Positions 7,177 to 17,120 of a stretch of 64,000 bases of DNA are shown here, piece after piece. Location: positions 62,001 to 126,000 of the forward strand of contig NCGK01000003.1 of assembly GCA_002281735.1 (NCBI GenBank). The letters are read 5' to 3'. Origin of the DNA: Gammaproteobacteria bacterium 28-57-27 (GTDB lineage Bacteria > Pseudomonadota > Gammaproteobacteria > Halothiobacillales > Halothiobacillaceae). How positions within the stretch are numbered: the stretch's first letter is position 1; every line of letters starts with the position of its first letter. The notes below the pieces were generated by a model. The model searched no databases and had not been told where the DNA came from. It saw nothing but the letters and a program-made list of their open reading frames with translations. The position numbers and the translations under genes are program-made.

Positions 7177-10173
7177 CTATGCAGTAGGCAGAACCTTTCT
7201 TTCATGTGCAATTGCATCCTCAAATCCATCCGGTACAGGTTTGAATGGGGCAGGGGGAGAGCGAAACCTAGACTGGAATTCGCGAAGTGCCTGGATATCA
7301 ATCTCGCCCGTAACGCAGTAATCGTCAATACCACCTTTTACACGTAGCACGTCACGTTGCCAGCTATCTTTGCTAGGTGATCTGATCCGACTATCGCCAT
7401 ATTGGCGATCATTGCATTGAATGATGTAGGCGTGAATATCCAATGCGGAGGACTCCACCAGCACATTGAATGTTTCGGTATCTTTGTTCCATTCGGGCAC
7501 AAACAGTGCGTCAATTTGCCCGCGCAGTGCAGCTCGGTAAGCGATGTTGGTGAGTTCGCTGCATACCAACAGCGCAAAGCGAAAATTACCATGCTGAATA
7601 ACCGGCGGTTTAGAACTCGGCCAAATATTTTCGGGCTTTAGCTCTAGACCAGCTAGAAGTTGAAGCTCTCGCTCTTCTTGCAGAGCAGGGCGTTGTTTAT
7701 CCTGACGATATATCATCATCGAAGGGAAACCGAGGCCGTCATGGGAAAGAGCCATCCAAACCTGATTTCGAACACGGCCTTTGTTTGCGTGTAGATACTC
7801 AATACCGGTAATTAGTGAGATGCCACGTCCTTGCAGTTTGAGAGCAATTCGCATAAACCAGTGCGCGGGTAAAGCTAGCTCGGGCAGTATAAAGTAACGT
7901 GTTCCCTTGGGTTTTGAAATTACGCTGTTAATTAGTCGATTTAGGCGGGCATACCGCTGTACATCCGGATCGGCCATTTTCATAACTGAGGCTACCCAGC
8001 TGTTGTATTCTGTTTTCCAGCTCGATACGGCAATAGATAGTTTTTGTTCACCCTTACCATCAGGTATTTGCAGCACATTTTTTTTGTCGAGGCGTGGTGT
8101 TTTTTCATCCAATGTGAATCCACGCAGCGCCAGTACCACAGACTTTAATGATATATGTGTGGCCTCAGAAAATGGATCTTTAGCGAGTACGAATAACTCC
8201 GCCAGATTGAATGGTCGCGTGGCAAAGAGTAATCCATGTGGAAGTCCTTTGGCGATTTTAATCCAGCCAACGAGTGTAGTAACACCGGTGATAACTTCAG
8301 GCTTCAGTAGCGCTGTATCGTCGAGTAAGATGATGGTCTTTTTTGCCGGTGTACCACGAGGACGAGCCATCTCCTTGGGGAGGCCGATGAAGCGAAATGG
8401 TTGGTGAGCCAAGTCGAAGGAAAATAGCCAAGCTTGCTTCGCCTGAATTTCCTTTGTGGAGAGGTTAGCAATTTCAAGGCCGGATTCCGTCATGTGCTTA
8501 CTCCAAGACAGTTGTCCCGCTTTTGATAGGTGCGGTGGAAAGGCTGCGATGATGTTTTCGTGCACCGTCTTAAATAGCTGATCTTCCCAGCAGCGAATTA
8601 TTTCATGTTCTTTTGGTGCTTTATCATTAGGGCAGGCTTTGATTCTGAGAATGCATTTTTTAAGAACCCCGCAAATTCTCTCCAGATTTAGAATTATTTT
8701 ACGTAATGATTCAAAATCTTCGCAGGCCGTGGCCAGCTTGATTACTCGCGGCAGGTAAATGGCTAGTTCAAAGAAGTGCGGCAAGACAAGCACATGCTGA
8801 CAGAAGGCACGAAAAAACGCTTGGCGGTGATCTATCCATGCCTCTGGCAACAGGTCACGTTCGTAGGCTTCGAAATCGCGGAGTTTGATAGCAAAACGGG
8901 CACGTCTCATGGTGAGTACATCGGTTTTCCGCAGATTATCGGCCACTTCACCATCATGCTGGGTCGCGGCAACAAGATCGGTGGCGATATGATTGGCCGA
9001 CATCGGTAAGTTAGGGAGTGCTCTCCACTCACTGGCTCGCTCACGAATCTGGTACGCGATGGAATCTACAAGGGTTTTACCCGTTTCTCCTTGTAGTATG
9101 AATACTTTATTTTTCTTGTTAGCGAAGTGGATTAGGCTGTTTATTAAGTAATCTGGATTGAACTGTATTTTTTCTGGTTTTGTTTCCTCTACCCAGCTGA
9201 GCAGTCCGCTAGATCGACGAAAAATCCAATCCCACAACTCTGTGGTTGACTTGAATTTTGCACCGTTTTCCATAACCAGAAGAATATCATCCACATAGCG
9301 ACCGTAATAAAGTGGTACAACTTGCTGTTCAACAAAGCGATCCAGCTCAATCAAAGCCATATTGGCGACGACGGCAGAAGCTGGCAGTCCGACTGGCAAG
9401 CCTTTTTTCAGTGGTGTACATTTTGCCCACGCTTCAAGTGCCATAACGAACAGGCGGTTGAGCTTTTCTTCTTGGGGAGATAGATCTAAATTGAGGATTT
9501 TAATAAATCTATTGTCAAGCATAAAACTTGGACTTATCTGATGATAAAAACTGCTGACATCTGCGGTAAGTGAGATGACTTTTTTATTCGCTTCCAGTGC
9601 GTTACGCATAGCGTTGATGCCGCCATCACGCCAGTCACGAAATGGCTTTAGATAAGGTTCAAACGAGCCTAGTGACAAAGGGTTAATTTCTCCACTCCTC
9701 CTACGGCGTAGGCGGCTTCCATAGGCACAGTTGCCAAGATTTTTGTCGTATTTTTGGCCCACCTTGAGTATCCATAGTGCGGATAGGACATGAAAGTCTA
9801 GGGTGCACCTAGCCATCAGCCGAAATTCAGCCTCTGGTTTATTGTATTTATTGTTTTTTTCTAACAAATCACAAATGTGAGACCACTCATCTTCTGGAGA
9901 AGAGAAGATCGGGAGCGCACCGTTGTCATCGCAATATTTTTCGCGTCCGTCCCAAGATATGCCTTTGGGTGCTAAAGTCCAATCGCCAAGAAAAGTATGA
10001 GTCTGGATCCAGGTCTCGTCGTCTCCATTGATATTTTCCAGCAGAGATTTGAGGTTATTGACAAGCTCGCTTTCGTACTCAGCAATTTCTAATAGAGATG
10101 AATGTGACGAATAATACAAATCTACCTTGGCTTTACGATAGGCCAAACCTAGATCATCAAGGCTATAGCCCAT
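7177..10173 (-). CDS. Reverse transcriptase-nitrilase fusion, DRT1 (UG1-like) anti-phage protein
   Basis: 998-residue protein. Residues 120-360 form a reverse transcriptase: motif A SLTADVSSFYHQI (D205), motif B GLPVGLPASAVVANMAL (258-274) and motif C YVDD (293-296). A helical middle region (about 370-640) follows, without the maturase or HNH domain of group II intron proteins. Residues about 710-970 resemble a carbon-nitrogen hydrolase (nitrilase): candidate catalytic Glu in ILPELALP (E765), Cys in LLVCSELTN (C871) and a downstream VPEWNKD strand. RT plus nitrilase is the architecture of type 1 defense-associated reverse transcriptases and the related UG class. The ATG at 10173 has AAGGAGCG upstream. 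The gene is visibly AT-richer than its neighbours and transcribed against them, which suggests transfer into the nif cluster. No partner gene or obvious ncRNA was found. Anti-phage function is inferred from the family. Confidence 0.85.
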   Translation of the reverse strand: MGYSLDDLGLAYRKAKVDLYYSSHSSLLEIAEYESELVNNLKSLLENINGDDETWIQTHTFLGDWTLAPKGISWDGREKYCDDNGALPIFSSPEDEWSHICDLLEKNNKYNKPEAEFRLMARCTLDFHVLSALWILKVGQKYDKNLGNCAYGSRLRRRRSGEINPLSLGSFEPYLKPFRDWRDGGINAMRNALEANKKVISLTADVSSFYHQISPSFMLDNRFIKILNLDLSPQEEKLNRLFVMALEAWAKCTPLKKGLPVGLPASAVVANMALIELDRFVEQQVVPLYYGRYVDDILLVMENGAKFKSTTELWDWIFRRSSGLLSWVEETKPEKIQFNPDYLINSLIHFANKKNKVFILQGETGKTLVDSIAYQIRERASEWRALPNLPMSANHIATDLVAATQHDGEVADNLRKTDVLTMRRARFAIKLRDFEAYERDLLPEAWIDHRQAFFRAFCQHVLVLPHFFELAIYLPRVIKLATACEDFESLRKIILNLERICGVLKKCILRIKACPNDKAPKEHEIIRCWEDQLFKTVHENIIAAFPPHLSKAGQLSWSKHMTESGLEIANLSTKEIQAKQAWLFSFDLAHQPFRFIGLPKEMARPRGTPAKKTIILLDDTALLKPEVITGVTTLVGWIKIAKGLPHGLLFATRPFNLAELFVLAKDPFSEATHISLKSVVLALRGFTLDEKTPRLDKKNVLQIPDGKGEQKLSIAVSSWKTEYNSWVASVMKMADPDVQRYARLNRLINSVISKPKGTRYFILPELALPAHWFMRIALKLQGRGISLITGIEYLHANKGRVRNQVWMALSHDGLGFPSMMIYRQDKQRPALQEERELQLLAGLELKPENIWPSSKPPVIQHGNFRFALLVCSELTNIAYRAALRGQIDALFVPEWNKDTETFNVLVESSALDIHAYIIQCNDRQYGDSRIRSPSKDSWQRDVLRVKGGIDDYCVTGEIDIQALREFQSRFRSPPAPFKPVPDGFEDAIAHERKVLPTA

Positions 10174-10442
10174 AAATTAACGCTCCTTATAGATGTCCTG
10201 ATATTAGCCAAAATGTTGCCATTAATTTTAGTAACCTTGGGTGTAATTCGCTGAATTGGTGGAAGGTGCAGTCTTTTTACGCCCTTACACAAATCGTTTC
10301 TTGCTAGGCCGGAATGGATGATGAGCAGACTGGTGCGCAAGCGTAGTTGCATATTCACTCCATTGGGACATTTCCATCCCCAACTTCAGCTCACCCATCC
10401 GATTTGTGCTGAAAAGCGGACAGTCTCGCCTCACTCGCTGTT
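10174..10442. other. Gap between the RT-nitrilase gene and the nifB control region
   Basis: No coding capacity could be supported in these bases, which are AT-richer than flanking nif DNA. The segment should hold the leftward promoter of the RT gene (a TAATAT hexamer lies on the minus strand near 10224-10229, without a convincing -35). I looked for a strong structured RNA, as some RT defence systems carry one, and saw no long stable hairpin. Confidence 0.5.
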
Positions 10443-10458
10443 TGTAGCAAACCATACA
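10443..10458. promoter_or_regulatory. NifA upstream activator site 1 for nifB
   Basis: Exact TGT-N10-ACA (TGTAGCAAACCATACA). It lies 33 bp (about three helical turns) from a second exact site, so two NifA dimers would sit on the same face of the DNA. It is about 115 bp upstream of the sigma-54-like promoter of nifB. Confidence 0.7.
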
Positions 10459-10475
10459 ACCAAGAGCCGGTCAGC

Positions 10476-10491
10476 TGTGTGCTTCACAACA
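10476..10491. promoter_or_regulatory. NifA upstream activator site 2 for nifB
   Basis: Exact TGT-N10-ACA (TGTGTGCTTCACAACA), about 83 bp upstream of the -24 element. Together with site 1 and the promoter at 10559 this is a textbook NifA-regulated control region; the assignment rests on motif match and spacing. Confidence 0.72.
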
Positions 10492-10558
10492 GTTTCTTCA
10501 TCGGTCATGTTTTTGTAAAGTCTTTCCAAAACAATAAGTTACATATATAAATCCACCT

Positions 10559-10574
10559 TGGCACAAAGCTTGAT
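10559..10574 (+). promoter_or_regulatory. Sigma-54 promoter of the nifB operon
   Basis: TGGCAC-AAAGC-TTGAT matches the -24 half (TGGCAC) perfectly and the -12 half (TTGCW) except for A in place of C. Spacing GG-N10-G is correct. It lies 40 bp upstream of the nifB GTG start. Confidence 0.72.
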
Positions 10575-10613
10575 AGGTAAGTTTCAACTTCCATATCAAA
10601 CGAGGATACGCCG

Positions 10614-12125
10614 GTGGAACTACCTGTCCTGACTACCCCCCCTGTGGGCGCTTCCGTTGAGAAAAGCGGTTGCAGCTCTAGCTCCTGCGGCTCTTCGTCG
10701 GATCAGATGAATGTTCTGCCCGATCACATCATGAAGAAGGTGCAGGATCATCCTTGCTATTCCGAGGATGCGCATCACTACTTCGCACGCATGCACGTGG
10801 CGGTCGCGCCAGCCTGCAATATCCAGTGCAATTATTGCAACCGTAAATATGACTGTGCCAACGAGTCGCGTCCCGGTGTGGTTTCCGAGCTGTTGACCCC
10901 GGTGCAGGCGGTGAAGAAAACGCTGGCCGTAGCGGCAAATATCCCGCAGATGAGCGTGCTCGGCGTTGCCGGGCCGGGCGACCCCTTGGCTAACCCAGAG
11001 CGTACTTTCGATACCTTCCGCATGCTCAGCGAGCAGGCGCCGGATATCAAGCTGTGTGTGTCCACCAACGGCCTGACCCTGCCGGACTGTGTAGATGAGT
11101 TGGCTAAGTACAATATCGATCACGTCACCATCACCATCAACTGTGTGGATCCGGAAGTGGGCGAGAAGATCTATCCGTGGATTTTCTGGAAAAACCGCCG
11201 CATCAAGGGGCGCGAGGCCGCCGAGATTCTGATCGAACGTCAGCAGCTTGGTCTTTCCATGTTGATCGAGCGCGGCATTCTAGTGAAGGTCAACTCGGTG
11301 ATGATTCCGGGCGTGAATGACCATCATCTGGCCGAAGTGTCCAGGGTCGTCAAGTCCAAGGGCGCTTTCCTGCATAACGTCATGCCGCTGATTTCCGAGC
11401 CGGAGCATGGCACCTTCTACGGCCTGACCGGCCAGCGTGGGCCGACCCAGGATGAGTTGAACGATTTGCAAGACGCCTGCTCGGGCGACATGAACATGAT
11501 GCGTCATTGCCGTCAGTGCCGCGCCGATGCGGTGGGCTTGCTGGGCGAGGATCGTGGTTCGGAGTTCACTCTCGACAAGATCGAAAACATGGACATCGAT
11601 TACGCGGCGGCAATGGTCGTGCGTGCCGAGCTGCGCGCCGACGTGATTGCTGAACTGGAAAGCAAGCGCGCCGCCAAGGCGGCCAAGCAGAATGTGATCC
11701 CCTTGGTGAACCTGAGCAGCGCTCCGGCCTTGCGTGCGGTGAAAATGGCGGTGGCCACGGCGGGCGGCGGGGTGATTAACCAGCACTTTGGTCATGCCAA
11801 GGAATTCCTCATTTACGAGGCCTCCGCTCAGGGTGTACGTTTCCTCAGTCACCGCAAGACCGATCTGTATTGCGCCGGGGATACCAGTTGTGGCGATGGC
11901 GAATCGGTGCTGAGCATGACGATCAAGGCGCTGGAAGGCTGCGAAGTGGTGCTGTGTTCCAAGATCGGTTTCGAGCCTTGGGGTATGTTGGAAACCGCAG
12001 GCATTCAGCCGAATGGCGAGCACGCCATGGAACCGATTGAAGACGCGATTGCCGCCGTGTATGCCGAAATGCAGGCGGCGGGCAAGCTGCTTGTGCAGCC
12101 TGCGCATCAGCTCAAATCAGCCTGA
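10614..12125 (+). CDS. nifB: NifB, radical-SAM FeMo-cofactor precursor (NifB-co) synthase
   Basis: Builds the carbide-containing 8Fe core NifB-co used for nitrogenase FeMo-cofactor. 503 residues. The radical-SAM motif CNIQCNYC (C68, C72, C75) is followed by CANESRPGV, the SAM-binding AGPGDPLAN stretch and MRHCRQCRADAVGLLG with further cluster cysteines. Residues about 370-490 form the C-terminal NifX/NafY-like cofactor-binding domain (GGGVINQHFGHAKEF). The start is GTG at 10614 with CGAGG upstream. First gene of the rightward operon, under the NifA/sigma-54 control region. Confidence 0.97.
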   Translation: MELPVLTTPPVGASVEKSGCSSSSCGSSSDQMNVLPDHIMKKVQDHPCYSEDAHHYFARMHVAVAPACNIQCNYCNRKYDCANESRPGVVSELLTPVQAVKKTLAVAANIPQMSVLGVAGPGDPLANPERTFDTFRMLSEQAPDIKLCVSTNGLTLPDCVDELAKYNIDHVTITINCVDPEVGEKIYPWIFWKNRRIKGREAAEILIERQQLGLSMLIERGILVKVNSVMIPGVNDHHLAEVSRVVKSKGAFLHNVMPLISEPEHGTFYGLTGQRGPTQDELNDLQDACSGDMNMMRHCRQCRADAVGLLGEDRGSEFTLDKIENMDIDYAAAMVVRAELRADVIAELESKRAAKAAKQNVIPLVNLSSAPALRAVKMAVATAGGGVINQHFGHAKEFLIYEASAQGVRFLSHRKTDLYCAGDTSCGDGESVLSMTIKALEGCEVVLCSKIGFEPWGMLETAGIQPNGEHAMEPIEDAIAAVYAEMQAAGKLLVQPAHQLKSA

Positions 12126-12138
12126 GGAGGAACGCAGC

Positions 12139-12435
12139 ATGGCACTGATTATCAATGAGTTGTGCGTGAATTGCTTTGCTTGCGAGCCGTTGTGCCCGAA
12201 CAAGGCGATTTACGAGGCCAAACCGCATTTTCTGATTAACCCCGACTTGTGCACCGAATGTCTGGGCGATCACGATGCGCCGCAATGCGCCGAGATTTGC
12301 CCGATCGAATGCGCGATTGAGGATGAATATGGTGAGGTTCTGAATCCTCCGGGTTCACTGACGGGGATTCCGTTGCAGGCCTTGCAAGCACTGCATGAGC
12401 AGTCCGTGCTCGACCAAGCTGCGGCACGATCATGA
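12139..12435 (+). CDS. fdxN: nif-associated 2[4Fe-4S] ferredoxin (FdxN-like)
   Basis: 98-residue ferredoxin. Two clusters: C9, C12, C15, C19 (CVNCFACEPLCP) and C38, C41, C50, C54, where an insert of eight residues (GDHDAPQC) separates the second and third cysteines, as in nif-linked FdxN proteins. In Azotobacter FdxN directly follows nifB and supports FeMo-cofactor synthesis by NifB. The ATG follows a strong GAGGAGG site 13 bp after the nifB stop. Its own stop overlaps the next gene. Confidence 0.9.
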   Translation: MALIINELCVNCFACEPLCPNKAIYEAKPHFLINPDLCTECLGDHDAPQCAEICPIECAIEDEYGEVLNPPGSLTGIPLQALQALHEQSVLDQAAARS

Positions 12436-12860
12436 GTACCGTGCTGTTTTACGAAAAGCCTGGCTGCATGACCAATAACATGCAGAAGATCTTGCTGCGC
12501 ACGGCGGGTCTGCGGGTGGTTGAGCGCAATATTTTGCGTGAAAAATGGAGCGCTGAGCGCTTGCGCACGTTTTTCACCGGTATGCCGGTATCTGCCTGGT
12601 TCAACCCGGCTGCCCCCAGCATTCGAGATGGAAAAATCAAGCCGGATGGCATGAGTGAGGAGCAGGCGCTGGCACATATGCTGGCCGAACCGTTGCTGAT
12701 CCGCCGCCCGTTGATTGAAGTGGATGAGCTGCATTTTGCCGGGTTCGAGCCGGAGAAGCTGGCGCAGTCGCTCGGTGGTGACTGGCCTTCCGCCGAGCGG
12801 GTGAAGGAGTGTATGCGCCATGACGACAGCCCTTGTCCGCTACCGGGCAAGAGGGACTGA
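12432..12860 (+). CDS. nifO: NifO, ArsC/Spx-family nitrogenase-associated protein
   Basis: 142-residue thioredoxin-fold protein of the ArsC family. The N-terminal motif LFYEKPGCMTNNMQK carries a single cysteine (C12) at the ArsC position, and RRPLIE near residue 95 is the family's second signature. nifO sits after nifB-fdxN in Azotobacter and P. stutzeri, where it affects molybdenum or electron allocation in nitrogenase-expressing cells; the biochemical role is not settled. The start overlaps the fdxN stop by ATGA. Confidence 0.85.
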   Translation: MSTVLFYEKPGCMTNNMQKILLRTAGLRVVERNILREKWSAERLRTFFTGMPVSAWFNPAAPSIRDGKIKPDGMSEEQALAHMLAEPLLIRRPLIEVDELHFAGFEPEKLAQSLGGDWPSAERVKECMRHDDSPCPLPGKRD

Positions 12861-12862
12861 GT

Positions 12863-14462
<1,600 letters not shown>

Positions 14463-14507
14463 CACGACTTAAAAAAACAGCACCCACCATAACGAGGAGT
14501 AGCCAAC

Positions 14508-14867
14508 ATGGCCGACGTAACGTTTACCAGCTCGATGCACAAAGACAAAACCGTGTACGCCACGGCAGGCAGCCACAAGCAAACCATTCTGGAACTGGCC
14601 AAGGCCAACCACATCCCCATCGACTTCGGTTGTGAAAATGGCGAATGCGGTACCTGCCTGGTCAAGGTCATGTCCGTCGATCGCAAGGAGCGCATGGGTG
14701 GCCCGCTGAATGTGCGCGAAGTCAAAGTGCTCAAAGAAATGGGCTACATCACCCAGGAGCAGATTGATCAGATGTATGTGGATGACATCCCACCGACCGA
14801 ATGGCGTCTGGCCTGCCAGATGGTGCTGCGCGACGAGGACATTGTCGTTGAGTACCCAAGCCGCTAA
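14508..14867 (+). CDS. [2Fe-2S] ferredoxin related to Shethna protein II (FeSII)
   Basis: 119-residue ferredoxin, ligands C42, C47, C50, C103. The layout, with an unusually long region between third and fourth cysteines (LNVREVKVLKEMGYITQEQ...) and the ending DIPPTEWRLACQ...DEDIVVEY, recalls Azotobacter FeSII (...DLPPTYRLACQ...DEDLLVEF). FeSII forms an inactive, oxygen-tolerant complex with the nitrogenase proteins (conformational protection). Comparison is from memory of the family, not an alignment. SD AACGAGGAG is present. It is the second of two consecutive [2Fe-2S] ferredoxin genes and the two differ clearly. Confidence 0.8.
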   Translation: MADVTFTSSMHKDKTVYATAGSHKQTILELAKANHIPIDFGCENGECGTCLVKVMSVDRKERMGGPLNVREVKVLKEMGYITQEQIDQMYVDDIPPTEWRLACQMVLRDEDIVVEYPSR

Positions 14868-14895
14868 CTCCAGCCACCCGGCGCGGAACGGGATA

Positions 14896-15459
14896 ATGAG
14901 CGACGCCGACTTGCTGCTGCGGCGCGAGGAGCTGCAACAGCGCATCCTCGCCCACGCGCGCGGGCAGGCCAACGATGCACTGCTGGCGAAAATGCTTGCC
15001 AGCCGTGCTTTGGGTCTGGGGGAGCTGCCCTCGGATCTCGGCTTGGGGATGGCGGGTTTTGCCGCCATGCTGGAGCGGCATTTTCCCGGATTGCGCTGGA
15101 GTCTGGAGGATGATGCACGTCATGCCGATCGCTATGCGGAGCTGGAAGAACTGGTCGCGCTGATGCTCGAACATGTCGCCACGCCGGATATCGAAGTCGT
15201 TGCCATGGCGCGCATTGTCGCCGCCGCCTGCATGGGCGGCAATCATTTGTGGGAAGACCTCGGCCTGTGGAAACGGGCAGATCTGACCGAACTCATGACG
15301 CGTAATTTCCCCGCCTTGGCGGAGAAGAACAACCGCGACATGAAGTGGAAAAAATTCCTCTACAAACAGCTTTGCCTGCGCGAGGGCATCTACATCTGCC
15401 GTGCGCCGAGCTGCGAGGTCTGTGCTGATTACGCCAAGTGTTTCGAGCCGAAGGAGTGA
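14896..15459 (+). CDS. nifQ: NifQ, molybdenum donor for FeMo-cofactor synthesis
   Basis: 187-residue Fe-S protein that supplies molybdenum to FeMo-cofactor assembly. The C-terminal cysteine motif C-x4-C-x2-C-x5-C (CRAPSCEVCADYAKC) holds the Mo-Fe-S cluster and is diagnostic. Other family segments: ACMGGNHLWEDLGL and MKWKKFLYKQLC. Start ATG at 14896, 28 bp after the FeSII-like gene. Its stop overlaps a possible GTG start of draG. Confidence 0.95.
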   Translation: MSDADLLLRREELQQRILAHARGQANDALLAKMLASRALGLGELPSDLGLGMAGFAAMLERHFPGLRWSLEDDARHADRYAELEELVALMLEHVATPDIEVVAMARIVAAACMGGNHLWEDLGLWKRADLTELMTRNFPALAEKNNRDMKWKKFLYKQLCLREGIYICRAPSCEVCADYAKCFEPKE

Positions 15460-15473
15460 GCCTTCCCGACTCG

Positions 15474-16376
15474 ATGCCTGATGCAACGTTAGGCGCAACA
15501 CGCGAGAGCAGGGCGGTTGCGGCTTATCTAGGGCTGGCGCTGGGCGACGCGCTGGGAGCCACAGTCGAATTCATGACCCCAGCCGAGATACGCGCCACGC
15601 ACGGCGTGCATCAAAAGATCGTTGGCGGCGGCTGGTTGCGCCTCAAGGCGGGACAGATAACCGATGACACCGGCATGGCGCTGGCGCTGGGCGAGGCGAT
15701 TCTGGCCGAAGGCGGGCGCGTGCAGGCGCAGGCCGTTGCGCACGCCTTTGATGCCTGGATGCGCGCCAAGCCGGTGGACATTGGCCATACCGTGCGCCGT
15801 GGCCTGCTGCACTTTCGGCTCACCGGCCAGACTCAGGTTCCGCTGGATGAGCACGCGGCGGGCAATGGCGCGGTGATGCGCGTGCTGCCCGCCATCCTGG
15901 CAACCCTGAGCGCGGACGAGGACGCCTTGCGCCACGCCTGCCTGACCCAGGCACATATCACCCATCACAACCCGCTTTCCGATGCCGCGATGCTGTGTGT
16001 TGCACGCATGGTGCGCCGTGCCATCGGCGGGGAGGATTTGCCCAGCCTGTACGCGGGAGAGGTTGTGCCCTTTTTGCAGGCGCATCCCGTGTTCGTCGCG
16101 CGCAAACGCGAGGAGAACCCGAGCGGTTACGTGGTCGATACCCTGCGCGCCGTGTTTCAGGCCTTGTTTGATAACCATGACTTTGAAACCACGCTGGTGG
16201 ACGTGGTCAATCGCGGCGGGGATGCCGACACCACCGGAGCGATCGCCGGCATGATCGCCGGAGCGGTGTATGGTGAGGCCGCCTTGCCAGCACATTGGCT
16301 ACGCGCGCTCGATCCTGTGGTGCGCGAACGTTGCACGGCGCAGGCGATGGCTTTGATTGGCATTCATGCGGCTTGA
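15474..16376 (+). CDS. draG: ADP-ribosylglycohydrolase (DraG-like)
   Basis: About 300 residues. Dinitrogenase reductase-activating glycohydrolase removes ADP-ribose from an arginine of the Fe protein, reversing ammonium or energy switch-off. Di-metal ligand motifs are present: ITDDTGMAL early and GGDADTTGAIAG late, with YLGLALGDALGATVEF at the N-terminus. Start uncertain: ATG 15474 is used; GTG at 15456 (overlapping the nifQ stop) and GTG 15438 are alternatives. The transferase partner DraT is not in this window. Being last in the nifB operon supports a nitrogenase role over a general glycohydrolase. Confidence 0.85.
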   Translation: MPDATLGATRESRAVAAYLGLALGDALGATVEFMTPAEIRATHGVHQKIVGGGWLRLKAGQITDDTGMALALGEAILAEGGRVQAQAVAHAFDAWMRAKPVDIGHTVRRGLLHFRLTGQTQVPLDEHAAGNGAVMRVLPAILATLSADEDALRHACLTQAHITHHNPLSDAAMLCVARMVRRAIGGEDLPSLYAGEVVPFLQAHPVFVARKREENPSGYVVDTLRAVFQALFDNHDFETTLVDVVNRGGDADTTGAIAGMIAGAVYGEAALPAHWLRALDPVVRERCTAQAMALIGIHAA

Positions 16377-16592
16377 AATTGCATGCGGCATTGGATGCCG
16401 GGATATTGGAACTTGTTTATGATCTGGGGGCGTGGAGCGATAAAAGCACAGCGTGGTTTGCGTCAGAACAAAGGCAAGCGACACTATGCTGAGAACAATG
16501 ACCGTGCAGCCCAGATTGCTACAGCCGAACAGAACGTCGCCGCCGTGTACCAGTAGATCATTAAACCTGCGCTATCGGCTTTGGAGTGGCAA

Positions 16593-17120
16593 ATGAAATG
16601 TCCCAAGTGTGGTTATGAGCGTCAACCGACGGACGACGCACCTGATTGGCAGTGCCCTGCCTGCAAGGTTGCCTACGTAAAGGTATTGCACCTTCAAAAC
16701 CAGGCGCCAAAACCCGTCGAGGCCGACGAACAGGATCAACCTCCAGCCACGATGGCTCAGGATGATGTCGATCATGATGAGGAAGAACGGCAAGAGAGAC
16801 TTTGGCTTGCCGCAAAGGGGCAAAAGATGTTGATTTACAGCATCGTGCTCAATTTTTTGTGGCATGGCATAGAGCAAACTTTCACACTGCCATTCGTGGT
16901 TTCCTTGATTGTGCTTTCCGCTATCGGAATCTACGCATTGATTGGGGTCGTGAAGGTTTGTTCGGGCTTAGGCAAAACTCAAAGCCAAAAAATCCTGTTC
17001 ATGGTTCTGTCCTTCCTCCCACTCATCAACCTTGTGACTCTCGTGTATTTGAGTATAAAAACCACCAAGGCATTACGTGAATCCGGCTGGCGTGTCGGTC
17101 TGTTCGGTGCCAAGTCATGA
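16593..17120 (+). CDS. Hypothetical zinc-ribbon membrane protein
   Basis: 175 residues, family not recognised. The N-terminus holds two CPxC pairs (MKCPKCGYERQ...WQCPACKVAYVKV), a zinc-ribbon-like fold, followed by an acidic linker (DDVDHDEEERQER) and about three membrane segments (LIYSIVLNFLW, LPFVVSLIVLSAIGIYALIG, ILFMVLSFLPLINLVTLVYL). The ATG at 16593 has GGAG 8 bases upstream. It overlaps the next gene by ATGA, so the two form a coupled pair. The 216 bp before it hold no visible gene. It may continue nif-operon transcription but has no known nif counterpart. Confidence 0.75.
   Translation: MKCPKCGYERQPTDDAPDWQCPACKVAYVKVLHLQNQAPKPVEADEQDQPPATMAQDDVDHDEEERQERLWLAAKGQKMLIYSIVLNFLWHGIEQTFTLPFVVSLIVLSAIGIYALIGVVKVCSGLGKTQSQKILFMVLSFLPLINLVTLVYLSIKTTKALRESGWRVGLFGAKS

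Noticed and set aside
7177..10613. Retron or group II intron around the reverse transcriptase
   Set aside because: No msr/msd-like ncRNA, no intron domain V-like end, no maturase or HNH domain; a nitrilase fusion points to the DRT1 class instead.
12833..12862. Upstream TTG start for the flavodiiron protein
   Set aside because: It would lie inside nifO; ATG 12863 has a proper ribosome site.
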